Assembly: GCA_035644935.1 (NCBI GenBank)
Contig: DASQNO010000118.1
Span: 1-64,000, forward strand
Direction: 5' to 3'
DNA from: CADCVW01 sp035644935
GTDB taxonomy: Bacteria > Pseudomonadota > Alphaproteobacteria > Sphingomonadales > Sphingomonadaceae
DNA length: 64,000 bases
Shown here: in pieces, positions 43,356-51,339 of the stretch
Layout of the letters: each line of letters opens with the position of its first letter
Numbering within the stretch: the stretch's first letter is position 1
Notes under the pieces: generated by a model
Database searches by the model: none
Told to the model about the DNA's origin: nothing
Seen by the model: only the letters and a program-made list of their open reading frames with translations
Program-made: the position numbers and the translations under genes

Positions 43356-43377
43356 CCTCTCCCGCGTGCGGGAGAGG
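43356..43377 (+). terminator. Hairpin after the M13 peptidase gene
   Basis: A perfect 10-base stem, CCTCTCCCGC and GCGGGAGAGG, with a 2-base loop, 9 bases after the stop codon. There is no T-run, so termination by this hairpin alone is uncertain; it may instead be part of a repeat. Confidence 0.45.
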
Positions 43378-43392
43378 GTGCCTTCAACTCTT

Positions 43393-43508
43393 CGTCATCC
43401 CGGCGGAAGCCGGGACCCAAGTACGCGAGATTTGCGGGTGTGGGACGAACTCGTCGCTGGACCTGCGAAGTTCCGTGTACTTGGGTCCCGGCGTTCGCCG
43501 GGATGACG
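43393..43508. repeat. Large inverted repeat upstream of crtX
   Basis: Arms of 32 bases (43393-43424 and 43477-43508), starting CGTCATCCCGGCGGAAGCCG and mirrored almost perfectly, enclose about 52 bases. It ends 22 bases before the probable crtX start codon. Confidence 0.85.
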
Positions 43509-43530
43509 GTATGCCAACCTGGATGTTCCC

Positions 43531-44763
43531 CTGCCCCACTTCGCCTTCATCGCGCCGCCGCTTCCCGGCCATTTCAACCCGCTGCTGGCGCTGGCTGGCG
43601 AACTCGTGCGGCGGGGGCATCGGGCGACGTTTCTGCATCAGCCGGACGCCGCGCGCATGGTGGCGGGGGCGGGGATCGGGTTTCATGCGATCGGCGCGGA
43701 CACATACCCGCCGGGATCGCTGGACGCGTGGATCGGGCGGATGGCGCGGCTCAACGGGCCGGTGGGCCTGCGCGGCCTGATCGCCGAGACGGCGGCGCAG
43801 ACAGACATGATCGCGCGCGAGGCGCCGGGTGCGATGCGCGCGCTGGGCGTCGACGCGGTGGTCGCGGACCAGATGGAGCCCGGGGCGGGCCTTGCCGCCG
43901 AGCATCTGCGGCTGCCGTTCGTCACCACCGCCACGGGCCTGCCGATCAACCGCGAGCCGGGCGTGCCGCCGCCCTACGTCGCCTGGGACTATGACGCGTC
44001 CGAACGCGGCGTGTGGAAGAACACTGGCGGCTATCGCGTTTCCGACTGGCTGATGTCGGGGGTCGGGGACGTCATCGAGGGCAATGCCCGCCGCCTGCGC
44101 CTGCCGCGCCGCCGCCGCGCCGATCAGGGCTTTTCGCCCTACGCGCAGATCGCGCAGGCGGTGGCGGGTGTCGATTTTCCCCGGCGCGAACTGCCCGGCA
44201 GCTTTCATTATCTCGGGCCCTGGCGGGATGCCGACGGCGAGTGGACGCTGCCCGATCCCGACGGGCGGCCGCTGGTCTTCTGTTCGCTGGGTTCGCTGCA
44301 GGGTTCGCGCGGGGAGATCTTCCGCAACGTCGCGAGCGCCTGCCACGAACTCGGGCTGCGGCTGGTGGTGGCGCACGGCGGGCGGCTGGCGCCCCGCGAT
44401 GCGGCGCGGCTGCCGGGGGACCCCCTCGTCGCCGCCTATCTGCCGCAGCGCGCGGTGCTGGCGCAGTGCGCGGTGGCGATCACGCATGCCGGGTTCAATA
44501 CGGTGCTGGACGCGCTGAGCTTCGGCGTGCCGCTGGTCGCGATCCCGCTGGCGTTCGAGCAGCCGGCCACGGCGGCGCGGCTCGCGCGCGCGGGGGTGGC
44601 GGAGATCGTTGCAAAGGGGGCGGGGCCGAAGGCGCTGAAGCGGGCGGTGGCGCGGGTGTTGGCCGAGCCGGGGTATCGCGAGGCGGCGGGCCGTGTGCGG
44701 GCGGACATCACGGCGGCGGGTGGGGTGACGCGCGCGGCGGATCTGGTGGAGGGGTGCCTCTAA
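43531..44763 (+). CDS. crtX: Carotenoid glycosyltransferase, CrtX-like
   Basis: About 410 residues, a UDP-sugar-dependent GT1 glycosyltransferase. The N-terminal PHFAFIAPPLPGHFNPLLAL is the acceptor-domain start of zeaxanthin/astaxanthin glucosyltransferases. The donor motif is around LVFCSLGSLQGSRGE and LPQRAVLAQCAVAITHAGFN with LDALSFGVPLVAIPLAFEQP. The reading frame has no ATG or GTG before these residues; CTG 43531 is the only start that gives a normal N-terminus, and GTG 43606 would remove the HFNP motif. It converges on crtW, supporting glycosylation of a keto-carotenoid such as astaxanthin. Confidence 0.83.
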   Translation: MPHFAFIAPPLPGHFNPLLALAGELVRRGHRATFLHQPDAARMVAGAGIGFHAIGADTYPPGSLDAWIGRMARLNGPVGLRGLIAETAAQTDMIAREAPGAMRALGVDAVVADQMEPGAGLAAEHLRLPFVTTATGLPINREPGVPPPYVAWDYDASERGVWKNTGGYRVSDWLMSGVGDVIEGNARRLRLPRRRRADQGFSPYAQIAQAVAGVDFPRRELPGSFHYLGPWRDADGEWTLPDPDGRPLVFCSLGSLQGSRGEIFRNVASACHELGLRLVVAHGGRLAPRDAARLPGDPLVAAYLPQRAVLAQCAVAITHAGFNTVLDALSFGVPLVAIPLAFEQPATAARLARAGVAEIVAKGAGPKALKRAVARVLAEPGYREAAGRVRADITAAGGVTRAADLVEGCL

Positions 44764-44766
44764 AGT

Positions 44767-44911
44767 CTTCCCCCCGCTCTCGCGGTGGAGGGATCATGCC
44801 GCGAAGCGGTGTGGTGGAGAGGCATCTTCGACGATGCCTTGGCGCTGCAAAACCCCTCCACCATCCGGCTTCGCCGGACGGTCCCCCTCCCCGCAAAGGC
44901 GGGGGAGGACT
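44767..44911. repeat. MITE-like element between crtX and crtW
   Basis: The ends read GTCTTCCCCCCGCTCTCGCG and, inverted, the 44889-44911 segment ending GGCGGGGGAGGACT. Inner GGTGGAGAGGC and CCCCTCCACC also pair. It has the same design as the element at 35221-35387 and fills the gap between the two convergent carotenoid genes, where it may also act as a transcription stop. Confidence 0.65.
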
Positions 44912-44916
44912 GAAGG

Positions 44917-45657
44917 CTAGCCCCGCCGCTCGGCCGGCAGTCTCCACCAGGGCAGATGCGGCGCGCGGTGGTGTTCGTGGTGGTAGCCGAAGTGGAAGCA
45001 GGTGATCAGCGACAGCCAGCCGGGGTAGTCGTTGCTGCGGGCGCGGTGCCGGTCCCGAAAGTCTTCGGCCTCGTGACGGTGCGGCAGGAAGGTGCCGAAC
45101 GCGAACAGCTGCAGCGATGACAGGATCGACGGCACGCCCCAGAACAGGATCATGTTGAGCGGCGGCGCGCCCAGCGCGAGCAGGTAGAACCAGAAGATCG
45201 CGAAAAGCACCGCGAATTCGCGCAGGCCGAAATATTCGCGGAAGAAATTGAGGTACCAGGGCCAGAACCGCGTCGGGTGATCTTCGGCGAAATCGGGATC
45301 GTCGGCGGTGCCGGCGTGCCGGTGATGCGCGTGATGCTTGGCGAGGAAGCGGTCGAACCAGAAGCCTGCATAGAGCGCCAGCGCGACCCGCCCGACCCAG
45401 CGGTTCACCGCCGGCCGCCCGGGCGCCAGCGAGCCGTGCATACAATCGTGCGCGACGATGAACAGGCCGACGTTGAGCCAGCAGAGCACGGGCACGAGCA
45501 GCGCGGCGGCGAGGAGGCCCCAGCCCGCAAGCTCCAGCGCGAAGACCGCATAGATATGAAGGACCACGTAAGAAACGGCGACGCCGCCGGCGAGCGCGAG
45601 GCCGATCGCGGCCTGGCGGTCCTTGGCGGCCGAACCGGAGAGGGGCAGCGAAGCCAT
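44917..45657 (-). CDS. crtW: Beta-carotene ketolase CrtW
   Basis: A 246-residue membrane diiron oxygenase of the fatty-acid-desaturase type. The histidine boxes are HDCMHGS, HHAHHRHAG and FHFGYHHEHH, separated by hydrophobic helices. GLFIVAHDCMHGSLAPGRP, YAGFWFDRFLAKHHAHH and DDPDF match CrtW. It adds keto groups at C4/C4' of beta-ionone rings, leading to canthaxanthin or astaxanthin. It stops just after the repeat that separates it from crtX. crtY, crtI, crtB and crtZ are not in the window. Confidence 0.93.
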   Translation of the reverse strand: MASLPLSGSAAKDRQAAIGLALAGGVAVSYVVLHIYAVFALELAGWGLLAAALLVPVLCWLNVGLFIVAHDCMHGSLAPGRPAVNRWVGRVALALYAGFWFDRFLAKHHAHHRHAGTADDPDFAEDHPTRFWPWYLNFFREYFGLREFAVLFAIFWFYLLALGAPPLNMILFWGVPSILSSLQLFAFGTFLPHRHEAEDFRDRHRARSNDYPGWLSLITCFHFGYHHEHHRAPHLPWWRLPAERRG

Positions 45658-45683
45658 AAGCGGAGCTTAGCCTAAACGCGCGC

Positions 45684-46130
45684 TCACAGGAAATATTTCA
45701 TCCGCACTGGCATGCGCGACGCGCCCGCGGGGACGGCGAAGCGGACGTCGCGGAAGGCGGGCGGGCCGAAGCGCACCACCGGATTGCGCGAGAAGCCGAA
45801 GCCTTCGCGCGGGATCTTCATCGTCGTGTCGAAGCGCCCATTGCGGTTCTCGTCGTGCATCACCGACAGCGCGTAGTCGCGGGGCTTGAGCGCGTCGAAA
45901 ACGAGGCCGTCCGCCTTGCCGGCGGGCACGCGCAACTTGCGCGCGGCGGGATCGGCGGCGCAATCGGGGAAGTGCCGGGGGTTGGCCGACAGGCAGAGGA
46001 AGAGTTCGCCCTTGGCGTTGCGCACGCCCGACAGGTCGACGCGCAGTTCGCCCGTCGGCTCGGCGGCGGCGAGAAGCAGCGGGGCGGCGGCTGCGGCCAA
46101 GAGCAGTCGAGTAGCGTGTGTTTTCATCAT
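45684..46130 (-). CDS. DUF2141 secreted protein
   Basis: A 148-residue protein with a signal peptide (TRLLLAAAAAPLLLAAAEPT). The motifs GELRVDLSGVRNAKGELFLC, YALSVMHDENRNGRFDT and GFGFSRNPVVRFGPPAF are those of DUF2141, a small beta-sandwich often encoded beside carotenoid or lipid genes. It starts at ATG 46130, the first of two adjacent Met codons. It lies 26 bases upstream of crtW on the same strand, so cotranscription is likely. Function unknown. Confidence 0.87.
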   Translation of the reverse strand: MMKTHATRLLLAAAAAPLLLAAAEPTGELRVDLSGVRNAKGELFLCLSANPRHFPDCAADPAARKLRVPAGKADGLVFDALKPRDYALSVMHDENRNGRFDTTMKIPREGFGFSRNPVVRFGPPAFRDVRFAVPAGASRMPVRMKYFL

Positions 46131-46162
46131 CGCGCGCTGCGCCTCCGGCCTTGAACGCGGGG

Positions 46163-47161
46163 TTAAGCCGCCTTTGCTCTGGCGACCACGTCCGCGATCA
46201 ATTCCACCAGCTCGTCTTGGTGCGAATAATGGACCATGTGGCCCGCCCCGGCGATGCGGCGGAACAGGCTGCCCGGTAATTCGCGATGCAGGCGTTCGGA
46301 CTCGTCCGTCGCGTCCACCAGCAGATCGCCGTCGCCCGCGGCGATGCCGACGGGCATGGCAAGGTCGGTGCATCGTTTGGCGAGGCCGACAGCGCTGGGC
46401 ACCATCAACGCGGCGTCGGCGGCCTCCGCGCGGATCTGCGACGGGCGCAGCGCCAGGTCGCGATTGGCGGTCATGAACCGCTCGTCCAGTTCGGCGGGCG
46501 CGAACAGTCCGGCGGCGACGCCGCGGAACGTGGCGGCGCCCATCACCGGCGACAGCGTGTGACGAAGAACGTCGCCAATCAGCGGAATGGCCGGCGGGGC
46601 GCCGACCAGCACGTCGACCCGGACGGAGGGGTAGTAGTAGCCGGACAGCAGGACGAGGCCCGCGACCTCCGGATCGCGGCCGAGGCCCAGCGCTACCGCG
46701 ACCAGCGTGCCAAAGCTGTGGCCGACGACCACCGGACGCTCGACGCCCAGGATGCGCAGCACGCGCCCGATCAGCGCGGCCTGCGCGGCGGGCGTCCACA
46801 ACGTGGTGCGCGGCCGATCGGTATAACCGTAGCCGGGTCGGTCGATCGCGATGACGCGGTGCGTCGCGGCGAGGCGATCGAGCAGTCCGCTCGCCGCCCA
46901 GTCCTCCACGCTGGTGCCGTTGCCGTGCACCAGGACCAGCGCCGGCCCCTGTCCCCGATCGATGACATGGACGTTGACGCCGTCCACCTGGACCAGGCGC
47001 CCGAGCGCGGGATGCCGCTGCTGCGTGCGAAGCGTGCGCGACCGGTTGTAGATGGCAAGGCCCGCGAGCGCGGCGGTGCCGATGGCTGCCGCCGCGCCCC
47101 ACCCGCCCTTGAACGTCCTGCCGGAAGGGACGGCGCGCTGATCCTTGTGGCGTTTTGGCAT
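46163..47161 (-). CDS. Alpha/beta hydrolase, membrane-anchored
   Basis: A 332-residue protein. An N-terminal helix (WGAAAAIGTAALAGLAIYN) probably anchors it in the inner membrane. The fold is clear: LVLVHGNGTSVEDWAASGLL, DRPGYGYTDRP, nucleophile elbow GHSFGT and the catalytic His in AGHMVHYSHQDEL. It hydrolyses an ester or related bond; substrate unknown. It lies one base after the DUF2945 gene and 32 bases before the DUF2141 gene on the same strand, so these and crtW may form one transcript. Confidence 0.87.
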   Translation of the reverse strand: MPKRHKDQRAVPSGRTFKGGWGAAAAIGTAALAGLAIYNRSRTLRTQQRHPALGRLVQVDGVNVHVIDRGQGPALVLVHGNGTSVEDWAASGLLDRLAATHRVIAIDRPGYGYTDRPRTTLWTPAAQAALIGRVLRILGVERPVVVGHSFGTLVAVALGLGRDPEVAGLVLLSGYYYPSVRVDVLVGAPPAIPLIGDVLRHTLSPVMGAATFRGVAAGLFAPAELDERFMTANRDLALRPSQIRAEAADAALMVPSAVGLAKRCTDLAMPVGIAAGDGDLLVDATDESERLHRELPGSLFRRIAGAGHMVHYSHQDELVELIADVVARAKAA

Positions 47162-47162
47162 T

Positions 47163-47369
47163 CTAGGCTTTCTTCAATGCGTCGGGTTTGTGCGCGGCCA
47201 GCGCGCCCTTGTCAGTCTTGACGATAAACTGCGGGTCCTCGGGTGTCGCGGCGACCTTGTGGCTCTTGATCATCGTCTCGCTGGTCTGCTTCTTCTCAAC
47301 GGTGCCGTGCGCCTCGCCGCCATGCGACTTCCACGTCACCTTGTCGCCCTTCTTGAACTCGGTCATCAT
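47163..47369 (-). CDS. DUF2945 (hypervirulence-associated TUDOR-like) protein
   Basis: A 68-residue cytosolic protein. FKKGDKVTWKSHGGEAHGTV and PQFIVKTDKGALAAHKPDAL match DUF2945, a small TUDOR-like barrel of unknown function. The start at 47369 (first of two Met codons) follows AGGAGCGAA. It is the first gene of a minus-strand run with the alpha/beta hydrolase. Confidence 0.85.
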   Translation of the reverse strand: MMTEFKKGDKVTWKSHGGEAHGTVEKKQTSETMIKSHKVAATPEDPQFIVKTDKGALAAHKPDALKKA

Positions 47370-47482
47370 TTCGCTCCTGTCGTGTCGGGCCCTAATGCAT
47401 AGGCCACGGTACTTGTTTCGCGCCGCTTTGCATTGGCGCGGGCGCGGCGCTAGCGTGAGGGCGCTCAGGGAGACGGTTGAAC

Positions 47483-48508
47483 ATGCGCAAGGCTTTGGGA
47501 TCATTCGCGGCCTTGTCCGCCTTGGCGCTGACCTTGAGCGGCTGCGAAACCCTGGCGAGTATCGAGGAAAGCATCCTGGGGCCGTTGCCGGAGGACCAGC
47601 AGGCGGCCGCGATGCCGGCGGACGGGCCGGCGATCGTTTCCGGCGATACCACGGACGCTCCCGCGCCGATTGCCGGCATGACGCCCACGGCCGCCATCGC
47701 TTCCGCGGCCCCCGCCGACTGGCGCGCGATCGATCCGGCCAACCTGCTGCTGATGGACCTGCGGGAGGCGAACGGGCAGCCGGCGCGGCGCGTGGTAATC
47801 GAACTGGCGCCCGCGTTCGCGCCCGTGCACGTCGCCAACATCCGCGCCTTCACCCGCGCCGGCTGGTGGAACCGCAGCGGCATCTACCGCGTGCAGGACA
47901 ATTATGTCGCGCAATGGGGGAACGGCGAGACGTCGCGAGGCATGCCCGCCGGCGTGGTGCCGGTGCCGCCGGCGGAATACGACCGGGATCTGGAAGGACA
48001 ACGGCCCCGCCCGCTCGGCTACCGCGATGCCTATGCGCCCGCGGTGGGCCATCTGGCGGGGTGGCCGGTGGCTTGGAACCCGCGCACGGGGCGCGTCAAT
48101 CTGACGCATTGTTACGGCATGGTCGGCGTCGGGCGCGGCGAGGCGCCGGACACCGGTTCGGGCGGCGAGCTCTACGCGGTGATCGGGCACGCGCCGCGCC
48201 ACCTCGATCGCAACATCGCGGCGGTGGGGCGGGTGATCGACGGCATGGACGCGCTGTCGGCGCGGCCGCGGGGCACCGAAGCCTTGGGCTTCTACAAGGT
48301 GCGCAGTTCGGACATCCCGATCGCGCGGGTCACGCTTGCCGCCGACCTGCCCGCGGCGCAGCGCCCGGCCTACGAAGTCCTCGATACCGGCAGCGCCGCG
48401 TTCGGACGTTATGTGGCCGCGCGCGCCAATCGTCGCGACAGTTTTTTTGCAACGCCCGCCGGCGGCGTGGACATCTGCAACGCCCCCGTGCCGACCCGCA
48501 AGCGTTAG
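47483..48508 (+). CDS. Cyclophilin-type peptidyl-prolyl isomerase lipoprotein
   Basis: A 341-residue envelope protein. The N-terminal LSALALTLSGCETL is a lipoprotein signal with lipobox LSGC. The isomerase domain starts near residue 90 (RRVVIELAPAFAPVHVANIR) and includes FTRAGWWNRSGIYRVQDNYV, NLTHCYGMVGVGRGEAPDTG and IGHAPRHLDRNIAAVGRVID. Some active-site residues are changed from classical cyclophilin, so activity may be weak. ATG 47483 is preferred over TTG 47477 because of the GGGAGACGG upstream. Confidence 0.87.
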   Translation: MRKALGSFAALSALALTLSGCETLASIEESILGPLPEDQQAAAMPADGPAIVSGDTTDAPAPIAGMTPTAAIASAAPADWRAIDPANLLLMDLREANGQPARRVVIELAPAFAPVHVANIRAFTRAGWWNRSGIYRVQDNYVAQWGNGETSRGMPAGVVPVPPAEYDRDLEGQRPRPLGYRDAYAPAVGHLAGWPVAWNPRTGRVNLTHCYGMVGVGRGEAPDTGSGGELYAVIGHAPRHLDRNIAAVGRVIDGMDALSARPRGTEALGFYKVRSSDIPIARVTLAADLPAAQRPAYEVLDTGSAAFGRYVAARANRRDSFFATPAGGVDICNAPVPTRKR

Positions 48509-48518
48509 CACGGCAAAA

Positions 48519-48545
48519 CGCGCCGGAAGCCAGGCTTCCGACGCG
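48519..48545. terminator. Bidirectional hairpin between convergent genes
   Basis: CGCGCCGGAAGCC and GGCTTCCGACGCG pair with one mismatch around a one-base loop. It lies 10 bases after the isomerase stop and 30 bases from the stop of the convergent zinc-ribbon gene. No clear T-run. Confidence 0.5.
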
Positions 48546-48575
48546 TCGCCGATCATTATTGGTGGAGAAGGCCGA

Positions 48576-48818
48576 TCAGGCGGCCCAGGCGTGCTCGGTC
48601 CGCATCTTGCGATGGCGGACCAGCACGGGCGCGGGGTGGGACATCGTCGAGGCCTCCGCCAGCGGCAGCGCGGTGGCGCAGAACGCGCATTCGGCGCTGG
48701 TGCGGCCGATATACCAATGCGTGCGGCCGCAGCCGGGGCAATGGTTCACCTCCGCCTCGCGATAGGCGACGTGGTAGCCGCGATCCGCGACGCTGGAATG
48801 AAATTGCTTGCTGACCAT
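48576..48818 (-). CDS. Small zinc-ribbon protein
   Basis: An 80-residue protein. CPGCGRTHWYIGRTSAECAF followed by C gives two CxxC pairs 16 residues apart, a typical zinc ribbon. The start at 48818 (MVSKQFHSSVADRG) follows GGGAGAC. No membrane segment. It may bind nucleic acid or protein; function unknown. Confidence 0.72.
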   Translation of the reverse strand: MVSKQFHSSVADRGYHVAYREAEVNHCPGCGRTHWYIGRTSAECAFCATALPLAEASTMSHPAPVLVRHRKMRTEHAWAA

Positions 48819-49071
48819 CGGAACGAGTCTCCCGTACTTGCCCCTTAGAACGGGCCGATGGGCAACCGGTTGCATGAACGAAAAACAACAAACAACGGCT
48901 GTGTCTTCGCGGTCCCAGCTTGAAACGGAATCCACCGGACGCCCTAACCGCGCGACGGGCCGCGCGGGTGATCGGCGAAGCGGAAGCGAAATCTTAACCA
49001 AATTCGCCTTACGCTCGCGGGTGGAGGCCTTCCCTGTTTGTCGGGAAGCTCGTTCAAAAGGGCGATCGCCG

Positions 49072-49383
49072 ATGGGTCAGGTTCTACGCGCGGAGGTGAT
49101 CGAATGCCGTTCGGTTGACCGATCGGACGTCCTGATCGAGACGCAAATCTCGGTCGCGCACCGTTCGCGCGCGATCACACTGGTCAATCTTTCGAGCCAC
49201 GGTTTCATGGGCGAATGCCCGGCCGGAGTGCCGTTGCGGTCGCGGATCAAGCTGGACGTTCCGGGCGTCGGCCCCGTCGATGGTTACGTCCGCTGGTCGG
49301 TCGGACGGCGCGTGGGCGGCCGTTTCGACAGCCCGCTGGACGAGCTGCAATTGGCCGACGCGCTGGCCGCCGCTTTCGCCTAG
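49072..49383 (+). CDS. PilZ domain protein, first of a tandem pair
   Basis: A 103-residue PilZ domain. RSVDR (RxxxR) near residue 13 and NLSSHG (NxSxxG) near residue 40 are the c-di-GMP contacts; the barrel ends with VDGYVRWSVGRRVGGRFDSP. About 250 bases of non-coding leader lie upstream. The next gene, 90 bases downstream, is a close paralogue with the same RSV-R/LIETQ start. Confidence 0.85.
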   Translation: MGQVLRAEVIECRSVDRSDVLIETQISVAHRSRAITLVNLSSHGFMGECPAGVPLRSRIKLDVPGVGPVDGYVRWSVGRRVGGRFDSPLDELQLADALAAAFA

Positions 49384-49473
49384 AATCCCCGCTCGACTGA
49401 GCGCGGCGTTCACGACCGCTTTACCGGTTCACGAATAGGGACCGGTCACGGCAGACGTGACCAGGACGGGTGA

Positions 49474-49815
49474 ATGCGGGAATCGCTTGAAAGTTTCGAA
49501 GGCTACCAGCAGCGCAGCGTCGAGCGCTGCCACGTCCTTATTGAAACGCAATTGCGCGTCGACGGCGTGGTCTACCCGTTCGAGGTGCTCAACATATCGA
49601 CCATGGGTTTCGGAGGCGCGAGCGCGCTGACCCTGCTGATGGGTTCGATCGTGGAGATCGATCTGCCGGGTATGGGCTTCGTGGATGCGCATATCCGCTG
49701 GGCGCTGGCGGGCCAGATCGGCGTGCAGTTCGTCACGCCATTGTCGCTGGACCAATGCCGCCGGGCCATCATGCCCGATCCCGAGGACCGGCGCGGACCC
49801 GTGCGGACGGCCTGA
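49474..49815 (+). CDS. PilZ domain protein, second of a tandem pair
   Basis: A 113-residue PilZ domain. RSVER with CHVLIETQLRVDG and NISTMG carry the RxxxR and NxSxxG motifs; FVDAHIRWALAGQIGVQFVT closes the barrel. Similar to the upstream PilZ gene, so the pair arose by duplication. The stop codon is immediately followed by the stop of the convergent nusB gene. Confidence 0.84.
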   Translation: MRESLESFEGYQQRSVERCHVLIETQLRVDGVVYPFEVLNISTMGFGGASALTLLMGSIVEIDLPGMGFVDAHIRWALAGQIGVQFVTPLSLDQCRRAIMPDPEDRRGPVRTA

Positions 49816-50298
49816 TCAGGCGGCCTGATGCGGGGCGGGCGTGCCCCGCACGTCGGCGGCGACGCTGTCCAGCAGGCCGTTGACGAAGCCCGATTCGACC
49901 CGGGCGTAAAAGGCCTTGGCGACGTCGACATACTCGCTGATCACGCTGGCCGTCGGCACGTCGATGCGGGCGAGCAATTCGTACGTCCCGGCGCGCAGGA
50001 TCTGTCGCATCGGCTTGTCGAGCCTCTCCAGGCTCCACCCCGAAGCCAGCCGCCGCGCGATCAGGCCGTCGATCTCGGCGCGCCGCGCATCGACACCCGC
50101 GACCACGTCGTCGAAGAAATCGATCTCGGCATCGATATATTCGACGTCCTCGATCGTCGCGCCAAGGCGATGGGCGTGGAATTCGTGCAGCAGGATGCGA
50201 AGGGGCGTGCCCTCCATTTCCTGCTGGTAGAGCGCCTGCACGGCGGCCAGCCGCGCGGCGGAGCGCGATCGGGCGCGTTGGGATGTCTTGGTTGCCAT
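49816..50298 (-). CDS. nusB: Transcription antitermination factor NusB
   Basis: A 160-residue helical RNA-binding protein. ARLAAVQALYQQEMEGTPL, then MRQILRAGTYELLARIDVPT and SVISEYVDVAKAFYARVESG with FVNGLLDSVA match NusB. It binds boxA RNA with NusE and supports rRNA transcription. The start is ATG 50298. It follows the epoxide-hydrolase-like gene by 13 bases. Confidence 0.96.
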   Translation of the reverse strand: MATKTSQRARSRSAARLAAVQALYQQEMEGTPLRILLHEFHAHRLGATIEDVEYIDAEIDFFDDVVAGVDARRAEIDGLIARRLASGWSLERLDKPMRQILRAGTYELLARIDVPTASVISEYVDVAKAFYARVESGFVNGLLDSVAADVRGTPAPHQAA

Positions 50299-50311
50299 GA
50301 GAACGGGCGAC

Positions 50312-51241
50312 TTAGGCGCTGATGGGGCGGGCGACAAGGAAGTCGCGGATCGCGGCCGTCACCGCGGCGGGCGCTTCCCACGTGACGAAGTGCCCGGCCT
50401 CGGGCACCGGGACCAGAGTCAGGTCGCTCACCAGTTCGTCCAAGCCCTCCAGCTGCACGGGAAGCAGCGCGGTGTCCTTCATCCCCCAGACCACCAGCGT
50501 CGACACCGCCAGGCTGGGGAAGGGCGCGTCGAGCCATGGCGGCCGCGGCGGGTCCTCGTCCGGTCGCGGCACGACGATCGGCGACGCGCGATACCAGTTG
50601 AGCATCGCGGCCATGGCGCCCGGCTGCCGCCATTCGGCGATCGTCTGCGCCCGGTCCTCCGCGGTCAGCTTGCCGAGGTCGGCATGGCCTTCGAAGATCT
50701 TCGCGAACAGCGTTTCCCATCCGGCGACCGCCCCCGTCACTTGCGCGGCGGCCGGAAGCAGGACGTCGCCGGCGGGCATCCGGAAGCGGTTGATATACTG
50801 CGACGCGGCGCGCTGGGCGGGATCGTCGAACAGCGACCGCTGAAAGATCAGCGGGTGCGGGGCGTTGGCGATGACCAGCCGCGCGACCCGGTCGGGGTGC
50901 CCCAGCGCCGTCGCCCACGCGACCGCGCCACCCCAGTCGTGGCCGGCCAGCGTGATCCGGCCCCAGCCGAGCGCATCGGCCAGCGCCAGCACGTCGGCGA
51001 CCAGCCGGTCGATCCGGTAGTCCGCCTCGCGCGGCGGCTTGGAGGAGCCGGCGTAGCCGCGCTGATCGGGGGCGGCGACCGGGTGGTGGGGGCCAAGGTC
51101 GGCGAGCTGGTGCCGCCATGTCCTCCGCGACTCAGGAAAGCCGTGCAGGAAGAGGATGGGGTCGCCGTCCGCCGCGCCGCCCACGGTGACGTCGAGCTCC
51201 ACGCCGGTGGAGAGGGGAATGCGTCTGGTCTCAAGAGCCAT
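50312..51241 (-). CDS. Alpha/beta hydrolase, epoxide-hydrolase or haloalkane-dehalogenase like
   Basis: A 309-residue enzyme. HGFPESRRTWRHQLADL (oxyanion HGFPE), APDQRGYAGSSKP, nucleophile Asp in GHDWGG and final His in EAGHFVTWEAP give the Asp-His type active site of epoxide hydrolases. Cytosolic. It lies just upstream of nusB. Substrate unknown. Confidence 0.88.
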   Translation of the reverse strand: MALETRRIPLSTGVELDVTVGGAADGDPILFLHGFPESRRTWRHQLADLGPHHPVAAPDQRGYAGSSKPPREADYRIDRLVADVLALADALGWGRITLAGHDWGGAVAWATALGHPDRVARLVIANAPHPLIFQRSLFDDPAQRAASQYINRFRMPAGDVLLPAAAQVTGAVAGWETLFAKIFEGHADLGKLTAEDRAQTIAEWRQPGAMAAMLNWYRASPIVVPRPDEDPPRPPWLDAPFPSLAVSTLVVWGMKDTALLPVQLEGLDELVSDLTLVPVPEAGHFVTWEAPAAVTAAIRDFLVARPISA

Positions 51242-51250
51242 GGTATTCCG

Positions 51251-51320
51251 TTCGTCCCGAGTGAAAACGAGGGGCGTGATCGACGGCCCCTCGGCGCCCC
51301 TCGTTTACACTCGGGACGAA
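51251..51320. repeat. Inverted repeat between hydrolase and pirin genes
   Basis: Arms of 26 bases (51251-51276 and 51295-51320), beginning TTCGTCCCGAGTGAAAACGA, differ at one position and enclose 18 bases. The element ends 20 bases before the pirin stop and may form an mRNA hairpin between the two genes. Confidence 0.8.
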
Positions 51321-51339
51321 CGAACCTTGCAAGCGGTTC

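Noticed and set aside
43606..44763. GTG 43606 as the start of crtX
   Set aside because: It would remove the conserved N-terminal PHFAFIAPPLPGHFNP segment needed for acceptor binding, which is intact in frame just upstream.
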